DNA of 60,000 bases from Apostichopus japonicus (GCF_037975245.1 NC_092580.1:24199001-24259000); one strand, 5' to 3'; numbered from the stretch's first letter, positions 1 through 58,790 are shown. The notes: generated from the letters alone by a model not told the origin. Numbers and translations are program-made.

Positions 1-600
1 GAGGGTACTGTCATATCGGTCCTGGTGAACCTTATCTGTACTGTTTATTTAGAGATCTCTGAATCTATCTCTGAATCTAAAACGATCGTGTGAAACCAAG
101 CACTGGGTGATCTGACATAACAGACAAGCTGCGTGATTGGCTAGTTCAAAGATGCTTTTAGAATAGACAAGTTAAAGGTGCTTAAAACCATTAGTATGAA
201 GGAAACTTAGAAAAGGAGTCTTAAGAGATCTCTTCTTTTAACTACTGATCAACATACAGTACCATTTTGACCTGCAGGAAGAGACTGCAAGTTGTAAGGT
301 TTCTCAGAACTAGATAAGACCCATATGACAGCGCACTCTGTTGATTTGAGGCATTGCTGGAAGCCACATAGCCTTAACTGGAATCAAGAGAATGTCAAGC
401 AATGAAGAGATGTCTAAATAAATTTAGCATTTGGTGTAAAACCATGTCATATAAGTCAGATAACCTTGTGTCAAGTTATGTTGGTTGGTGTTAGTTTGGC
501 ACTGTTAGTTAGTTACTTGTTGTTTGGTGATCAATGCACGAGGTCCATCCAAGACTGAATATGCACTGATGCAATTAACATGGTTCCATTTTGTCTTCAG
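1..600. other. Intron of the first (+) gene
   Basis: Non-coding stretch that ends in a good 3' splice site (tgtcttcag at 592-600). No other exon could be supported. It contains no recognisable repeat. Confidence 0.6.
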
Positions 601-923
601 GTATAGTAATCCCTACCCAGGTGTACCAGACGGTGACACAGGTTGAAACCAGTGAGGGTACTGTGATGCACCCTATCCAGGTACAAGGTGGACAAGTGAT
701 AACCACACAGGCTGGGGCCCATTTAGCTGCTCTGTCTAATGGTACAGCTGGACAGAGCTTAAAAATGGAAGCTGACATGACCCAACAGCACCCTCAGCCC
801 GGAGACCACGGTGATGATGGTACACAAGTGATAGCAATGCCAATGGTGACACATGCGACTACATCTCAGGCAGCTATTGATCCATCGCAGCAGACTGTGG
901 AAATAGTACCCATGGATCATTAG
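601..923 (+). CDS. NRF1: C-terminal exon of a transcription-factor-like protein, possibly NRF1
   Basis: Last coding exon. The 3' splice site ends at 600, the exon opens in phase 2 (split Gly codon), and TAG is at 921-923. It encodes about 107 residues rich in Gln, Thr, Val and Gly, with runs such as VYQTVTQVETSEGTV and IQVQGGQVITTQ, ending VEIVPMDH. There is no folded domain or zinc ligand; the composition is that of a glutamine-rich activation region of a nuclear regulator. NRF1 (sea urchin P3A2, fly erect wing) has such a C-terminus, and the human protein ends in a similar hydrophobic-acidic run. In human, NRF1 lies close to AHCYL2 on 7q32, and an AHCYL gene is the next gene here. Both points come from memory; the exon alone does not prove the identity. 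Earlier exons, including the DNA-binding domain, lie before the window. Confidence 0.5.
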
Positions 924-1112
924 TTAGCTGTGGATGTATCTATTGAGCTCATAGAATAATCTGGGGGCTGTTCTCATAGGCCAGTCAGTCATTAGCTCTT
1001 TGGGGGTAGCTTGGCAAACAATGTTTTATATACTAAATAGCTCTTATAAGAGCATTAGAATTGTGTATGCTGCTAAGTGATCAGTCTTTGAATATCACTG
1101 TTTGTGCAAAAT

Positions 1113-1118
1113 CAATAA
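1113..1118 (+). terminator. Polyadenylation signal of the first gene
   Basis: AATAAA hexamer 190 bp after the stop codon, followed by a GT/T-rich stretch. It is the first such signal downstream of 923, so the 3' UTR is probably about 0.2 kb. Confidence 0.55.
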
Positions 1119-1139
1119 ATGGTTGCCTTCTCTTTAGTT

Positions 1140-4100
1140 AACTACCTCATCAAGATAGTACTTTGCTGGGAATGTTGATTTTCAGACACACTGAAAGTAT
1201 TACAAGTAGCAGGGTTGTTTGCGTGACAAAGAGGACGGGAGGGAGGGAGGGGTTCTGGTTACCTTTGATATGTAAATTCACTGTTGTTAGTTCAGAAGGT
1301 GCTCTACCCCTAGCCAAGCCTACATTTTGATGATAGACGTTGATAGAGGTGTCAATGTTTAATGTCTGCATTCTTGGTTTTCCTTATTGCGTTATCCCAC
1401 TTCGGATCGAGATTGATAAGCATTTCTTCAGGGAAGCATGCATGTGATTACACAGCAAATGTTAATTCTATTCGTTGTGCACGTTGTGTTACCCTGTTGT
1501 ATCCCATCATATCGTATCTACAACCTATGAAAGATTAGCAGCTGTTAAGCTGATTCAGATTGGTGCTTATTCCATTTGTCACCAATATTTCACTGACAAG
1601 TAGTTGCACCCTGCTCATCTTGTGGCTACTTGCATGTGTGAAAGCATTGTCTGCCACTGGTCTCACCTCACCAGTTAAGTACTGATAATATATGCAGCTT
1701 ATTTGTGCACTGTTCCAGGGTATCACTGAGTCATAGAGATGAACCAGATGCACATAACCATACATCAGTGTGGGCACTAATAAACCCCCACCAAAGTAAA
1801 ATTGTACCAAGATATGTAAAATATTTATTTAAACTTAGTACTTGGGATTTTTGTAAATTATTTTCATGTAGATAAGTTTGTTCCATAAACAGTTGGTATG
1901 CATTTTCATACTTTCCAAGTGCAATTTTGATCCAAGTCAGTTCTATATTTTGTACAATATTTGTATCACCTTACTTTATAGCTTAACATGGACTGTTGTG
2001 GTACATGACAGACAAATGTGCATATTAAGTTTACCAGTTATTTAAAGGCATTAGAAGATAAAGGCATGACTCCTTATTTTGTACTGTCATGGCTTGAATA
2101 GCTAAGTGATGACATTTCCCAGTCCCTCGACTGGACTAAATATTAATCCATTCATAAAATAAATTGTTGTTATGAACAATGTGTACATACAATATTCAAA
2201 TGATTTTCGATTGAGTAGCTATGGTTGTGGCTTTTGACAATCAATATTGATTCTGTACCTACAGTTATCCTTCTGATCATTACATAGCCATGAAACAAAC
2301 CTTTTTGCCCTCCTAGTTATTGACAAGTAATGTAAAACTTTTCCACAAATAGTTGTTATGAGAACAGGTAAATTCCCTTTTCTTAGCTATTCTTGACCTG
2401 TGGAATCCTAATTACATTGCTTTCTTTTCTATTTTTCTAATTGAATCACAGTAGAAAATGTTTGTTTTGGCATACTGAATGTTGCAAATGTTAAACATTG
2501 TTGGAAATTGGCTTTATAATTGAAGTTCATGTGCAGTGAATTTTTACCTTTTAAAATATATACCATGTTATTGTTGTACTAAATAGGCTGTTAGTACACA
2601 ATATTAGTTCACAAAAAGTTGATACTATAGGAACCGCTGTGGGCATGATGGAATTAACTGCAGAACATAGATGCCAGTACGTGTACAGAAATGCTTAGCA
2701 TGAAAGTGAAATAGTCACATAGCTTGTGTAACTGTTCTGCAACACTTTGTGACACCACTGTGAGAAGCAATGGCTGCCAGCCCCAACAAGAATGTTTTGG
2801 TACTCATCCACAGCACATATTACATTTAATATTCAGCAGGAGTCTTGTGACAATATCAGAGGCTTATCTTTCTTCACAAGACAATGCCTATCGGTATTTT
2901 TTTCCAACAGCAGAGATTTTTGGAGAACAGGTTTCATTTAAACAATTTATTTACCGCTTCTATCCTCAAAAGCCAATATACTAAGAACAGTTTTGTAAAT
3001 GGGAAATTTATTGCTTTTAATAATTGAAATACATTTCAAGGAAATGTCTCCACTTTTCTTGTAATGATCTTTACAAAATCGTCAGTCTGTTCCCGTAATA
3101 TATAGAAAGTTTGTTAAGTACATGTGTATCCTACCTATTCTACTACTTGGGATCCACAACCCCCCTCTCCCATACCCCCCCTTCCTTAAGAATAAGCCTG
3201 GATATTTTTTTTTGGAGGTATCCAATCTAAAAATCTAGTTTGTTAGAACATGAAGACACATAACATTTAAACGTCATACCATTTTCATTAGCACCTCAAA
3301 CAACTTGCTAGTTTCACGTTGGTTTACAAACTGTGTGGAGGAATATAGGGCTGTGATAATAGGTACATGAAAATGTTCTAAGGTTGATTACATTCCAAGG
3401 AATTCACGAGGTGTAATATACAATTGTAGATGACAGTGATAAACAGTCCGGTAGTGAAATTTGTCAACAGTTCCACATAAAATATGTTTAAATGTTCCCT
3501 ACCCTCCCCTACCCAAATATGAATTTTATCATTTCTCTGTGCAGCTTCAAAGGCTACCAACATAACCCAAAAGTTTTACCCTTCTAGAGGATATTGCATA
3601 CCAGCCTTATATCACCTATTCATCCTAAAGTCACATTTCTCCACCATGTGTGACAAGAAAGAGTCACAAGTAAAAATACTCTTTGTCTATAACCTAAACA
3701 ACATGATCAATCAATAAAAGGTAATTTTCCTTAACTACCAAGTTGTTTGGTTTGTACGCTCCAAACAAAAATGAAGTAAACATTACTTAATAAATTCTTA
3801 TACAGTTAAAAACATGTTCTCTAAATATACAAGTTATTTCCATTCACAATAGTTTCCTTTTTTCTTAGCTTCTATTTATCTTTAAAAGATTCATGATAAC
3901 CCAATTTGAAGTTGGTGAACACTTTACAAGTTCGATCTGCAAACGTCTAGGCCTATGAACACAGATCTTCCATGAGGACTGAGCAACACCACACAAGAGA
4001 CCCACCCCCCTTTGACTATCAACCCCCCCCCTTTGACTATCAATGTGATGTGAAAGAAAAATTAACCCAATTTATCTTGGTCGGCAAGCTCCTAAACTGG

Positions 4101-4454
4101 GTAAATATTTTTCATCATCTGGAACATCTCTGCAGCCCAACGAAAGTGTTTTGTGAACCCACTATTGGGTTGCGGACCAATATTACAATATCTTAAGTGG
4201 ATAAATTCCCTGATAAATACAAATAATAAAGAGGAAAATATTTTAACCATTCCAACAAACATGGTTCCAATTGCTAGAAAGGGTATTGGTAAACTTCACT
4301 TAAAAAGATTTGAGGATATTCACTGGTTAAACTTCAAACTAGCCTATGAATTCTTGACTGACATTAGAATAACATGATTGTAAGGTAGTAACGATGCTCT
4401 CCAGAGACCACTCGAGCCTTGGTTAAAATGCACCTATTCTTCGTTGTGGTACAT
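1140..4454. other. Convergent intergenic region and 3' UTRs
   Basis: The (+) gene ends near 1.1 kb and the AHCYL gene comes in from the other side. The sequence is AT-rich and has no exon I can support. The minus-strand AATAAA hexamers at 3007-3012 and 2946-2951 are candidate ends for the AHCYL 3' UTR (length about 1.4-1.5 kb). C-rich tracts occur near 3160-3180 and 4004-4032. Confidence 0.5.
3007..3012 (-). terminator. Candidate polyadenylation signal of the AHCYL gene
   Basis: Reads AATAAA on the minus strand. I saw no closer copy between it and the AHCYL stop codon at 4455. A second copy lies at 2946-2951. The choice between them is unproven. Confidence 0.35.
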
Positions 4455-39193
<34,739 letters not shown>

Positions 39194-42100
39194 GTTCCCC
39201 GTGGACCGACGACGATACACAATCCACAGCCTCCCATCAAGTACACTGTCATGAACACTTCTCCTTCTGGCTCTATAGGCTGGGGCAGATTACGAATGGA
39301 CTTCAGTATAATACTATATGATCTGGTTTTAACTATCGGTCGCTGTGTGTGACATAAGAGATCTTAAATATATCTCAAAACGGAGAGGAGGTTTGGATTC
39401 TTGTCAAGTGGAATTTTCCCGCCTACTTATATTTGTTTTCGACTAAAGTATATGTTTGATAAAAGAGGATGTGAGGTATAGCCCCCTATTTTTGATCAAG
39501 ACTGTCGTATATCTTCCAGTGTACCAATGCACAAGGCACGGACGTACGAACCGAACGATCTGAACCACTGTAAATGTGTATTTTGTAAGCTATAGAAACA
39601 TAAAAGGACCTATACCTTCTCGATAAGTGATTGAGAATATCCAGATATTATGAATACATTTATGAGAATTTCAAGACTGGACATCGAATGGAGGTGCCAA
39701 CAAGAAAGGACTGCTTCATTTACAGTACCAAGGCTCATATATTGTCCCTAAAACATTGGAGCTATTACAGCTCCATTCCAAAACTGACCGTTTGGTAGGT
39801 ATGTATACATCCACTGACATGCATTAGCCTAAAAGAATGTCGTGTAAGCGCCGTTCCAAAATAGCCCCTAAATTGAGGCCCGGAATTATTTCAAACCTTT
39901 AAGCCACCATCTGACCATGATAGGGTAACTTATGCATTCCCCACAACATCAGGCAAAAATTGATCTGCACACCGGTCAACTAAATCTGCTTTCACATACA
40001 AATTCGGACGTTGCCGCTCATGTCAATCAAGACTTGTTTGCTACAGGATACAACGTTTAATTTTCAATTTCCAATGGCAGGGTTGTAATGGTTATTTTGT
40101 GAGATCTGTCATAATAATAAACTGCCGCCTCAAGACAAAGTTAAGGAAATAGTCCCTCTTTTTTCTAATTTATGACGATATTTTACTCAAAGTACAGGAT
40201 GTCTTGTTTGGATTGTCCGGCTTGTTTGGAGATGTTTTGTTGTTGCTACGTTTGGAGGATAGTCCTGGATAAAGGATGTACATTCATACAAGATCGATGT
40301 GTGCGTTGCCCCTTAGCTTGTCTAAGCAATGCTGCATATGCCCTGTATATGCTTTTACTGTACTTGGATCTCGCTCGATACCCCGGACTTGTCCAGAACC
40401 GACTATTGTTAGTGTATTGGTGATGAATAAAGAGACTTACATTGGCCGCATTAATTAGTCACGCTCTGATTGTATTGTCGTATAAGGTGGTAAAGGGGAA
40501 GCTTATCTTCGACTTAGGCCATAAATTAATTTTAAACAGTATGTTTACATCCCTCGTTCTATGCAATAACAACAGGAGTAGGAAATGGGTGGGAGGCGGG
40601 GGAGGGGACGGGAAGTTTTACACACAGTAAACAACGGGAATATTTCAATAATATGACGGTCGACGGGAGGGGATGTTTTTTTTTGCAGGATGAGACGTGG
40701 TCACTCACAGACAATTATTTCAGGAACTTGATACATCGAACTCCGATTATGAGGCCTGCAACGTGTCATGTTCTCCGAAGCTAAGACTTCATTGCTCCTG
40801 TTGCTATGACGTAATTTAAGCAGCACTGGGCCAAGTACTTTTGTAGCTTCTATAGTTCCTATCTATAAAGGGACTCTATGCTGTTTGAGCCTTATGTCTA
40901 TATACGGTTCTGGTAGCTTTAATTGCTAGAAGAGCACCATTACTTTCTATTCACCCACTAAAGTGACAATACGTCGAATGTTATTGTAAAGTGTACGCTG
41001 AATATGAAGAATTAATATTGGAGTTTTGCTAAAATTCAAACAAGATATTTCCACAATTCCCATTTCGAATTACCATTGAATCTCTCTCCCAAAAAAATAC
41101 TGACTGTGCATATATTTGCATAAATGTGCTGTGTGGCAACCAATGTAAGTACTCCTGTTGGTAGTGATTACTACGATCATTTCACTTTCCTTCAACTCTC
41201 CGTAAAAACCAGACCTTACCATAGGAAATGGTGCGAGTGATGACAAACGTTTAGTTTGAAGAATGCCATGGCTTTATTGTCCTCGGTTTTACATGGAAGT
41301 CAATGTGGGGGTTGGGGGGTTGTTGGAGAATGGATGGGGTGTTAAGATATTATTGCTTCCCAAACGATCCATTACCTGTCCTCTGTGATTACAATATTTC
41401 AATGCATCTACTCTTATTTTGGGGGAGGGGGTGGAGGAGGGTGGGAGAGGGTGGGTGGGGTCTAGAAAATTGTGAAGAAAAAACACGGAAAAGGGGAGGG
41501 AGGGAGGGGAAGTAGATGTAGTAAGGAAATATTATTACACTTAGCATTAATCCAGGAAAAACCTGTAAACTATTATCTCAAACTATATCGAAGACTGACA
41601 AGAATTAATGAAGAGACGGTTACAAGGAAAAACAGACAATACACTGTCATTTAGTGAGAACTTTCTTTATGACCAGAAACAATAATGGAGAAGCATCAGC
41701 CTGGAGGACATACTTACTGTTAGGCAAATGGCTGACATAAACAGTTAACATTGAGTATAAAATAACCCCCCAAAAATACCACAAAATAGCACTCACTGAA
41801 AAGTTAATATCAAGTCACAAATTATTTTAAATTCTTAGATTTCATTTTCTTATGATGAAAAAAAAAATGCAAGTGCAAGTTTAAATACATGTTGCTTAAC
41901 TTCCATTGAATTCATCTCAGATCGCTGAAAAAAATGCTCTTAAAAATTGTTGTTGTTGACCTTCTGTTATGAACCAGATCAAATCATTCACTAATTGGAT
42001 TAACATCATCTCTGCATTAAGTGTACAGCGATCAGATATTAATGCCAGTTTTTAATCCTTTTAATCCTTCCACGTATTGATGATGTGCAAATTTATATTA

Positions 42101-42420
42101 ACGATGAAGATGCAACTTAAGAGGAAGAAGAAGAAGGGAAAAAAAAAACTTTCCGACGCCATTTGATTCTCCCAAATGCCCTTAATAAGTACTCAGGCTG
42201 GTCCAAAGAATGACATAACCACTATGCAAGTTACTGACATCCTTAGATATTTACAACAACAAAAACTTATACAAATAATGGCTACCCTTTGAAACACTCC
42301 AAACAAGCTACCGTGAAAGGTTAACTTACATTCCCCACCATACATACCAATTGACTAGCAATAGTACCTCCATGTAATACACACAGCAACTAGCTCTGTA
42401 TTCAACAAAACTTCTCTTAC

Positions 42421-42620
42421 CATTCGACAGTGGGATTGGAGAGCAAGATCACGCCCTGGGATAATGAGCAGGCACCCATTTAGAAATCTATTGAAGAAAC
42501 TATCAAATGAGAACACACTATTCCTTATCCCATGTTGCCATGAGCCAATCCTAATTGACCTCGCGGAGGCCCCAGCGCCATAGTCCCGCCTCTCCTTACC
42601 CTCTCTCTCTTGTCAGGCCT
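42421..42620 (-). promoter_or_regulatory. Possible distal promoter and non-coding first exon of AHCYL
   Basis: On the minus strand a GC-rich block with an Sp1-like GGCGGGA and an ATTGG (CCAAT box) is followed about 120 bp on by a consensus donor, AATG/GTAAGAG (42420). A short frame starting MGACSLSQG ends there in phase 2, which cannot join the phase-0 AHCYL exons as coding sequence. It could only serve as 5' UTR. Speculative. Confidence 0.2.
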
Positions 42621-45249
42621 GGCCATGAACTGCACTTGAACTGAATCTACACTGCTTCATTAATGTAACAAGAGACGTAGATATCACGAGAGAAACCTGT
42701 CACTTCTCAAAAAGGGGAGAAAAAATCAACACTTTTGCCAGGCTTTTATGACACTTTCATGACAGATGCACACAGCCCAGTCCAATTCTGCATATAACAG
42801 TTAAAGGGTTGAAACTGCAATTGTCACAATCAGCTACATAAAACTTCCAAAGGTAAAAAGGAATAAACGTAAAAGTCTCTAAAGACATTTACACTGGTTT
42901 GTGTAAGACTGAAGAATTTTGTTTCAGAGCATTATTGCGAGCAATGAACGTCGTTAAAGTACAAATGGTAATATATGAATCAATCACTCTAAACATCAGT
43001 TCATTGATATGAAATATTTTTAATTCTGCTAGACCTATTTATTTTTACCCAACTTTGAGGAAAATATGAAACGTCTATAAATCAGGAAATGCTTTAACAA
43101 CATACAACAGAATCCAACAACAAACACACCATACTCTCTATAAATTCATTTTAAAATTACCTTCAGTATCACCAAAACAGAAAACCTTTAACTGAATTGA
43201 CAATCACATGATTTCTAGTCACTAGTCAAACTTTGCTTTGAAAGCCAAATTTACACTTTTCAAAATTTGACTCAGGAAATATAAAATATTCATCTATTTT
43301 GAAATTACAATGTCAATTCTCTAATCAAATATAGCTGCACCATTTTCAAACAAATTTATTTACTATTAAATCTCTCTCTGCCCCCCCCCCCCCATTTTTT
43401 TAAACACATATGAGATATTTTAATCTTAGAAGATTCATTTCTTGAAAGTTTTGATTTGATTTTGAGCTCATTCAAATCAATTTGCTGTCCAGCCAAGCAA
43501 TGGATCATATCTCGGTGAGGGTCTATCCCAATTTCCATAAACCCATTCGCTTGCTCATATTCAAAGGAATAGCGAGTTCAAAGAAGATCCAAATTTGAGA
43601 TGGAAAGTTTTAATCCTTAAAAAGAAAGTTGAAAGTTGAAAATTAGAAATACTATTCTACCAGTTGGTCTTGAGTATAACTTTAGACATGGTACCAGCCT
43701 GTACTAGGCCATTGCAACTCCCACACCTCCCCCTCACCACCACATCTCCAATAAAGAAAAACAAAGTTATTTCTGGGCAATATTTTGTTGCTCAGTTCAA
43801 CGTGGGGGAAGACCCCAAGTAACGTTTTAATTTGTGACTTAAATGTTCACTTCATTTTTTGTGATCTAGGGGGACGAATGAAACCTGATGGTTTTGGCAA
43901 CCATGAATTAACGCTGAAAGCAAACTATGGTTTCACAAATTTACAATTTCACAGTAACGTAGATGACAGACACATTTTCATGTTATTTCTTCCAAATTAC
44001 CACATTTAGACAACATTTCAAAAGATCTTATTTACAATATTTTTGTTTATTTTTTTTTTGCTTTACATCAATTCTTAACAAATTATCCACTTCTTAACCA
44101 TGAAAGAAAGAAATAATAATACTATTAATTAAAAGAAATCATTTTACAACAATGTAGTTTAGTTTTAAAATATATAGGAACTTCAAGCCCTGAGAACCCT
44201 TATTCCTTAAATGAGAAAAATATTACTAAAAAAAAGTCTCCATTTGATCTACCCAATTGCATTCTGTCATTTTTGTCACTTGATTACCACTGTTAATTAA
44301 AAGGTTCACTAAATTGTTCACTCAATGTTCTCTGCTTTAGTTTTTCAACAATGACACAAACACACATGGCAGTGAGATAAAGTTTTGATCTCTTGAAATT
44401 TGCAAGTTTTATCATTTTGCTTTTTTTTCATTAATGTTTAGCAATACATGTTTGGACGAAGAAAACATTTACAATCAATTTGAAGGCTATATTGACACAT
44501 ACAATTGTTATAGGGAAAAAAATAATCTATTATGACGAACACACTGGTACACGGAATGAACATAATAATGCAATGCACCCTACAATAAAAATGATTATTA
44601 GCATAACTGCATTAATTTGTTTTAATTTAAAGCCTATATTTTGAATTTCATTGCAAAAGTTGTAAGCTCACAAAATCATGATTGTGTGTATCAGTAATGG
44701 CAATGCTGTGACAAATCAGAGCATGTTTCCATGGTGACTAATACAAGTTTAAATCATCACTTTGCATTGAATCTGAGAATGTTTGGCATTCTATGTCAAG
44801 CTAATTATTTAAGTAAAAGTAATTATCTAAAGTGTACAATTTCAAATCTTCCAGAAATGTAGTTTGTATTCCATTTGCATACCAATTACACAGAAGAAGC
44901 TTACCAAGAAAAGCCCCAATCCTCCACCATCATCCAAATAACAACATTTTAATACCAAACCAGTTGAAAAGAGCTACTAACATGCAACTAATCTGCTAAT
45001 TAAAGGCATATTTGAACTGCTGTTTCAGTAAGTTTGGAATTACTGCCGGAAAAAAATTGTCCACGTGCAGTTTCAATCTAGCATTTTCCAATGTATCTGT
45101 GTGTTTCTGTGTATCAATCATTGTGTTGGACTTACCTGTTGATTGTGTCACGACAAGTCAAAATGCATGTGCTTGCTTACAGAGGAAGGTAATGCAATGT
45201 TTGTACCTTGGCAAGAAAATTAGCTGATATCTGAGGAACTGTAATTGCT

Positions 45250-45690
45250 TACTTGGTTACTATTCAGATGTTAACTCTGTACAATGTTTGGATCTCAGAG
45301 ACCATTATCACTAACATGATATTCATCTATGCAATTATAATCTACACAAGAATTATTAATGTCATAATCCTCTTTGTGATAATCATCTATGGTATCATCA
45401 CCTACGTCACAGTCATAAAGATAATCACTATCTATGTGATAATGGTCTGCTATCTATTCAATTGATCCTTCCTACAAAATGAAGGCTGACACAGGTTGTG
45501 CGATAACAGTGAAACAGAGCCTGGTGTAATAATCTACTTAAGGAATCATTTGCGTCATAATCCTCGTAATTATACTCATCGACCTAAGCATCACCTATTA
45601 TCATCTACTATCAATTAAACTGATTCTACCTACAAAATGAAAGCTTGAAAGGGTTGTGCAATGAAGGTGCTACATAGCCTGGTGCAAGAC
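45250..45690. repeat. Local degenerate repeats (ATC/TAT-rich, and a 158-bp duplication)
   Basis: 45300-45460 is a degenerate short-period run of ataatcatctat-type words, which creates an Ile/Tyr-rich false frame on (+). A block containing ctacaaaatgaa recurs at 45472 and 45630. Confidence 0.6.
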
Positions 45691-47569
45691 ATGCATGGGA
45701 AGCAGGGATACATGCGATGTAGCCATATATCATAAAATAACATATTTCTATAAGCAATAACCAACCTTTTTTTCCCTCCTGCTAACATTGACCATACGTT
45801 CTCACATTAAGTTTTCCAGCAAACAATATTTCAGTAGATTCTTGTTTCTTTTACTTTCTTAATGTTTCCTAAGCTGTACCAAACTGCAAAATCAACCAAT
45901 TCTGTTCCGTAAACCACAAAGTATTTGTACATGTTTTTAATCTACAGAGAATTTTTTTTTCAAATGTTTAAATTTTAAATGACAGTCGACAAATTGTCAA
46001 GACTTGTAGTCTAAGTAAAAAATAGAACACCCACTAAAACAGGCCATCAAAATTTGTTGAAATCGAGTTGAAGCCAGACATCTCGGGTGAACACTAACAC
46101 CAACCAATCACTAAACTTTGAAAAATCCTTTACATGGATCTACATGCCTTCAGACTTCATTACATTGAAATGTAATGTGCACGTTTGGAAACAGCAGAAA
46201 TTTGGCACCAAAAAGGAAATGATTATTTAGAAACCATTTCAAATATTCCATTTTGGTTGCATGAAGTGGAAGTTGGTGTCAGTTCTTTTTTATCTTGAAA
46301 CATTTCCAGTCTTTGTGCATCTTATAATTCTATTTATTTTGGCCCTACTGATGTCGATATCAAGATCAATACAAAGGTTGAAATAGCATGGCTTGCTAAT
46401 TAACTAGCTACACTACAGAACTGACCTACTACACCCAGCAGCATTTCCTATATCTGGTAATTATAAAATATATACATATGATAATATTTTGAAGAAAAAA
46501 AAGAAAGAAAGAAATAAAAACAACTTCTTATAAGCTACATGTTATATATGTCCCAAATAAACAAATAAATGCAGTGGCTCTTGTGACACAGGATTCGTGT
46601 CGATAACTAAATATCCTTTCGGGAAAAAGAAAAGTGCAACGTACTGCCCTTTATCTGTTTCGATCCTTTGGCTCTAAAATAAAGCTTCCGTTCAGTTCTT
46701 GAGCTAAGTCAGGCATTTAATGACACCAGAACACTAGGAAAACAAACCTAGGGTACCAGAAACACCCTGATGACACTAGTGACCAACGGGCAAACAAAAT
46801 TGGAAAGTCGCATCAGAATAAAACCGTCATCATAAATAAATTGTAAACTCCAGGCAGAAGAAAATGACACTTGCAGTTTTTGAACTCAGCACTTCTCTGG
46901 CAATGGAAGGATTTGGTACACAGGCTCAAGCAGCAGCAAAAACTTTGGACTGGTTTGTTCTCTCTGAAAAGGGCTCACAGGGCGAAAACACCAGCTGGTT
47001 GTTAGTCCAAGGAGGGCGCTAACGCGGTCAATACACTAGTAAGGAATTCCATTCTTGATCTCCAATATCAGTTGGAAAATCTTTTCTGTAAAGGAATATA
47101 TATACGATCATACTGGTGGCGGAAAAAAAAAAAATTCACAAAATTTTGAGAATAGATTAAGACTATATGGGACATAGTTGTAGCCTTCCCCACCACTTGA
47201 TAAAAAAAGCTGAATATTTCCTGGGAGTCGAGAGCAACAGAATATATTTGTACATGCTGAAATTGGCAGTTTGGGCATTTTACCTCCATTTTATGTCATT
47301 GGAAAGCCATTTCCACTGTAAATTTCTGGGAGAATACAAGAAGTCAAGTTTAAGAGAAAGTTAACATTATTTTCTATTTATAATGATAGATTCAGTAGCT
47401 CAAATGAGATACACTTCAGTGGAGCGTCGAGACAGCGTGTGTTCCAAACACAAAAAAAGTATTTAAGAATGATATTTGACATCATGCACAAAGAAAGGAA
47501 GAGAAGCCAGAAGAGCTTATGAATTAATCTACACATCTTCTGGACAAACCACAATTCATGACTTTTTCT

Positions 47570-48085
47570 ACCATTTTCCAGGACCAAATAGTTCACTTTA
47601 TTAAATGCTAAAGTTAACCTGGTGTTCAGCTAGGTCCTTAATTAATAGATTTGATCATCCTTCGACTGATGCCATCTAGCCCAAATATCTCACAACTTTG
47701 CCTGCATTTTCCATGACCAATGATTCAATTTTAGTACCATTTTTTTCATGGGTAAAGATTACAGCCTGGTGATCAGCATATAGCCCAAGTATCTCACAGC
47801 TTTCCATGCACTTTCCATGACCAATCATTCGATTTAAGTCCCGGTTTTTTCATGGGTAAAGATTACAGTCTGGTGATCAGCATCTAATCCAAATGTGTCA
47901 CAGATTTCCATGTATTTTCCATGACCAACCGATTAAATTTATGCACTTTCTTCTGTCACAGACAGATTGCAGTCTGGTGCTCAGCCAGGTCTTTAATGAA
48001 TTTTACTATTGCTTTTCTACTTTGACTGATGTCATCTGGTGGATAATATATCTCACAATTGTCCATTCATTTTCCATTACCAAAT
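47570..48085. repeat. Degenerate tandem repeat, about 104-bp period
   Basis: The words ttttccatgaccaa and gtctggtgatcagcat recur; ttccatgaccaa starts at 47709, 47813 and 47917 (exactly 104 apart), with weaker copies near 47576 and 48072. Confidence 0.8.
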
Positions 48086-49228
48086 GATTCAAACTTTGGT
48101 AGGAAATACATTGCAGAAATTATTGGACAAGCCCTCAATCTATTACAACATGTATGTGGTATCAACCCAGTGACCGCCTCCTTAATAAGCATTTTACTCT
48201 GACATTTATTATTCCCACAAACTGAACGTAATATTTCCATTTTGCCGACCGCAAACCTTTGAAACTTATCCCTATTTTCTAAGCTCCTCGAAAGTGACAG
48301 CTTACAGTGTCATCTACTGTTAACTTGTCCTATTGTTAATGAGTAATCTACGGTACCACTCAAGTGAATGAAACTCAGCTTCAGGTTAAATGTAAAATAT
48401 ATTTACAGGATGTCTTTAGATGAACTCCAAAAATGGTCACAACTGCTCATCACTTCCCCATGACAAAACAACTAACTACTGCAAAGGTTTTGCTTAGTAG
48501 TTCAGAGGACTGTTTGTTATTAAAGCTAAATATTATCCACAGATTTGCTCAAAGTAAAATGTTAAGGTGTCTATATACCATCTGTTTCAAATATTTCATG
48601 ACTAGCTATGAATTGTTATGACCAATAACTTGTGGAGGTTTTGGTTTTGATGAACACATTGCAGATTGGAGATTTATTTAGGATGACTATCCTTATGCAA
48701 AGAACAAAACAAAAGAGTTAAGCCCACAAATTGTACATTACTTTACAATCCAGCCAATCGGGGACTATATTCTGATGCTCGTACCACGCTATACCAGACT
48801 GGTATTGGATCCATTTTCGTTCTTATATTCTAGCAATGTTGCCTATATGTGCTAACCCTCATACATCATACCTGGGATTTACTATACATAATAGTACAAA
48901 ATTAAGCACTGGCACTCACATAAACAGTTTTGTACCCATACTCATACCAAGGGGAATTCTACTTGTACTCAAGGTACTTATGCTGTTGTGCTCATTCTTC
49001 AAGTCCGTACTTTCATGTCCTGCTCCAATGGCAGTATGACACAGATCCGAACCTTTCTCTAATATAAACAGGCTATTCATTTTGTACACTGTCATTACAA
49101 GTGTTCAGAAGCATGTCATGAAATCACTGTACACCAAACTGTCCCTACAATCTTCTGCATCAACAATGTCACCGATAGTATACATTCCAAACCTTCGGTC
49201 CACGTGGAATAAGGCCATATTTTCTTAC

Positions 49229-58790
<9,562 letters not shown>

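Larger units (their letters stand above)
39194..49228. other. Region between AHCYL 5' end and the p38 exons
   Basis: No coding exon could be supported. It should hold the p38 terminal exon and 3' UTR (minus strand), which I could not find. A GC-rich stretch lies at 42541-42620 (see separate entry). Local repeats lie at 45250-45680 and 47570-48085, with G/C tracts near 38963, 40600, 41420-41510 and 43381. Confidence 0.5.

Noticed and set aside
1-28. Possible end of the preceding exon of the first gene (gagggtactgt also occurs at 655, then ctg/gtgaac)
   Set aside because: In the phase required by the exon at 601 the reading is not the one that resembles the protein, so the 11-bp match is probably chance.
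42421-42480. Short minus-strand frame MGACSLSQG ending in a good donor, as a coding first exon of AHCYL
   Set aside because: It ends in phase 2 while all candidate next exons begin in phase 0. Kept only as a possible 5' UTR exon.
43840-43875. Another candidate p38 tail (ITKNEV-like reading, minus) after cccctag
   Set aside because: The matching frame is not the phase left by the exon at 49229.
45253-45465. Ile/Tyr-rich (+) frame that looks like a membrane protein
   Set aside because: It is produced by a degenerate short-period repeat of ataatcatctat-type words.
46255-46285. Candidate p38 terminal exon (minus) starting ELTPTSTS
   Set aside because: The acceptor is preceded by an A-rich stretch, not by pyrimidines, and only ELT matches the family.
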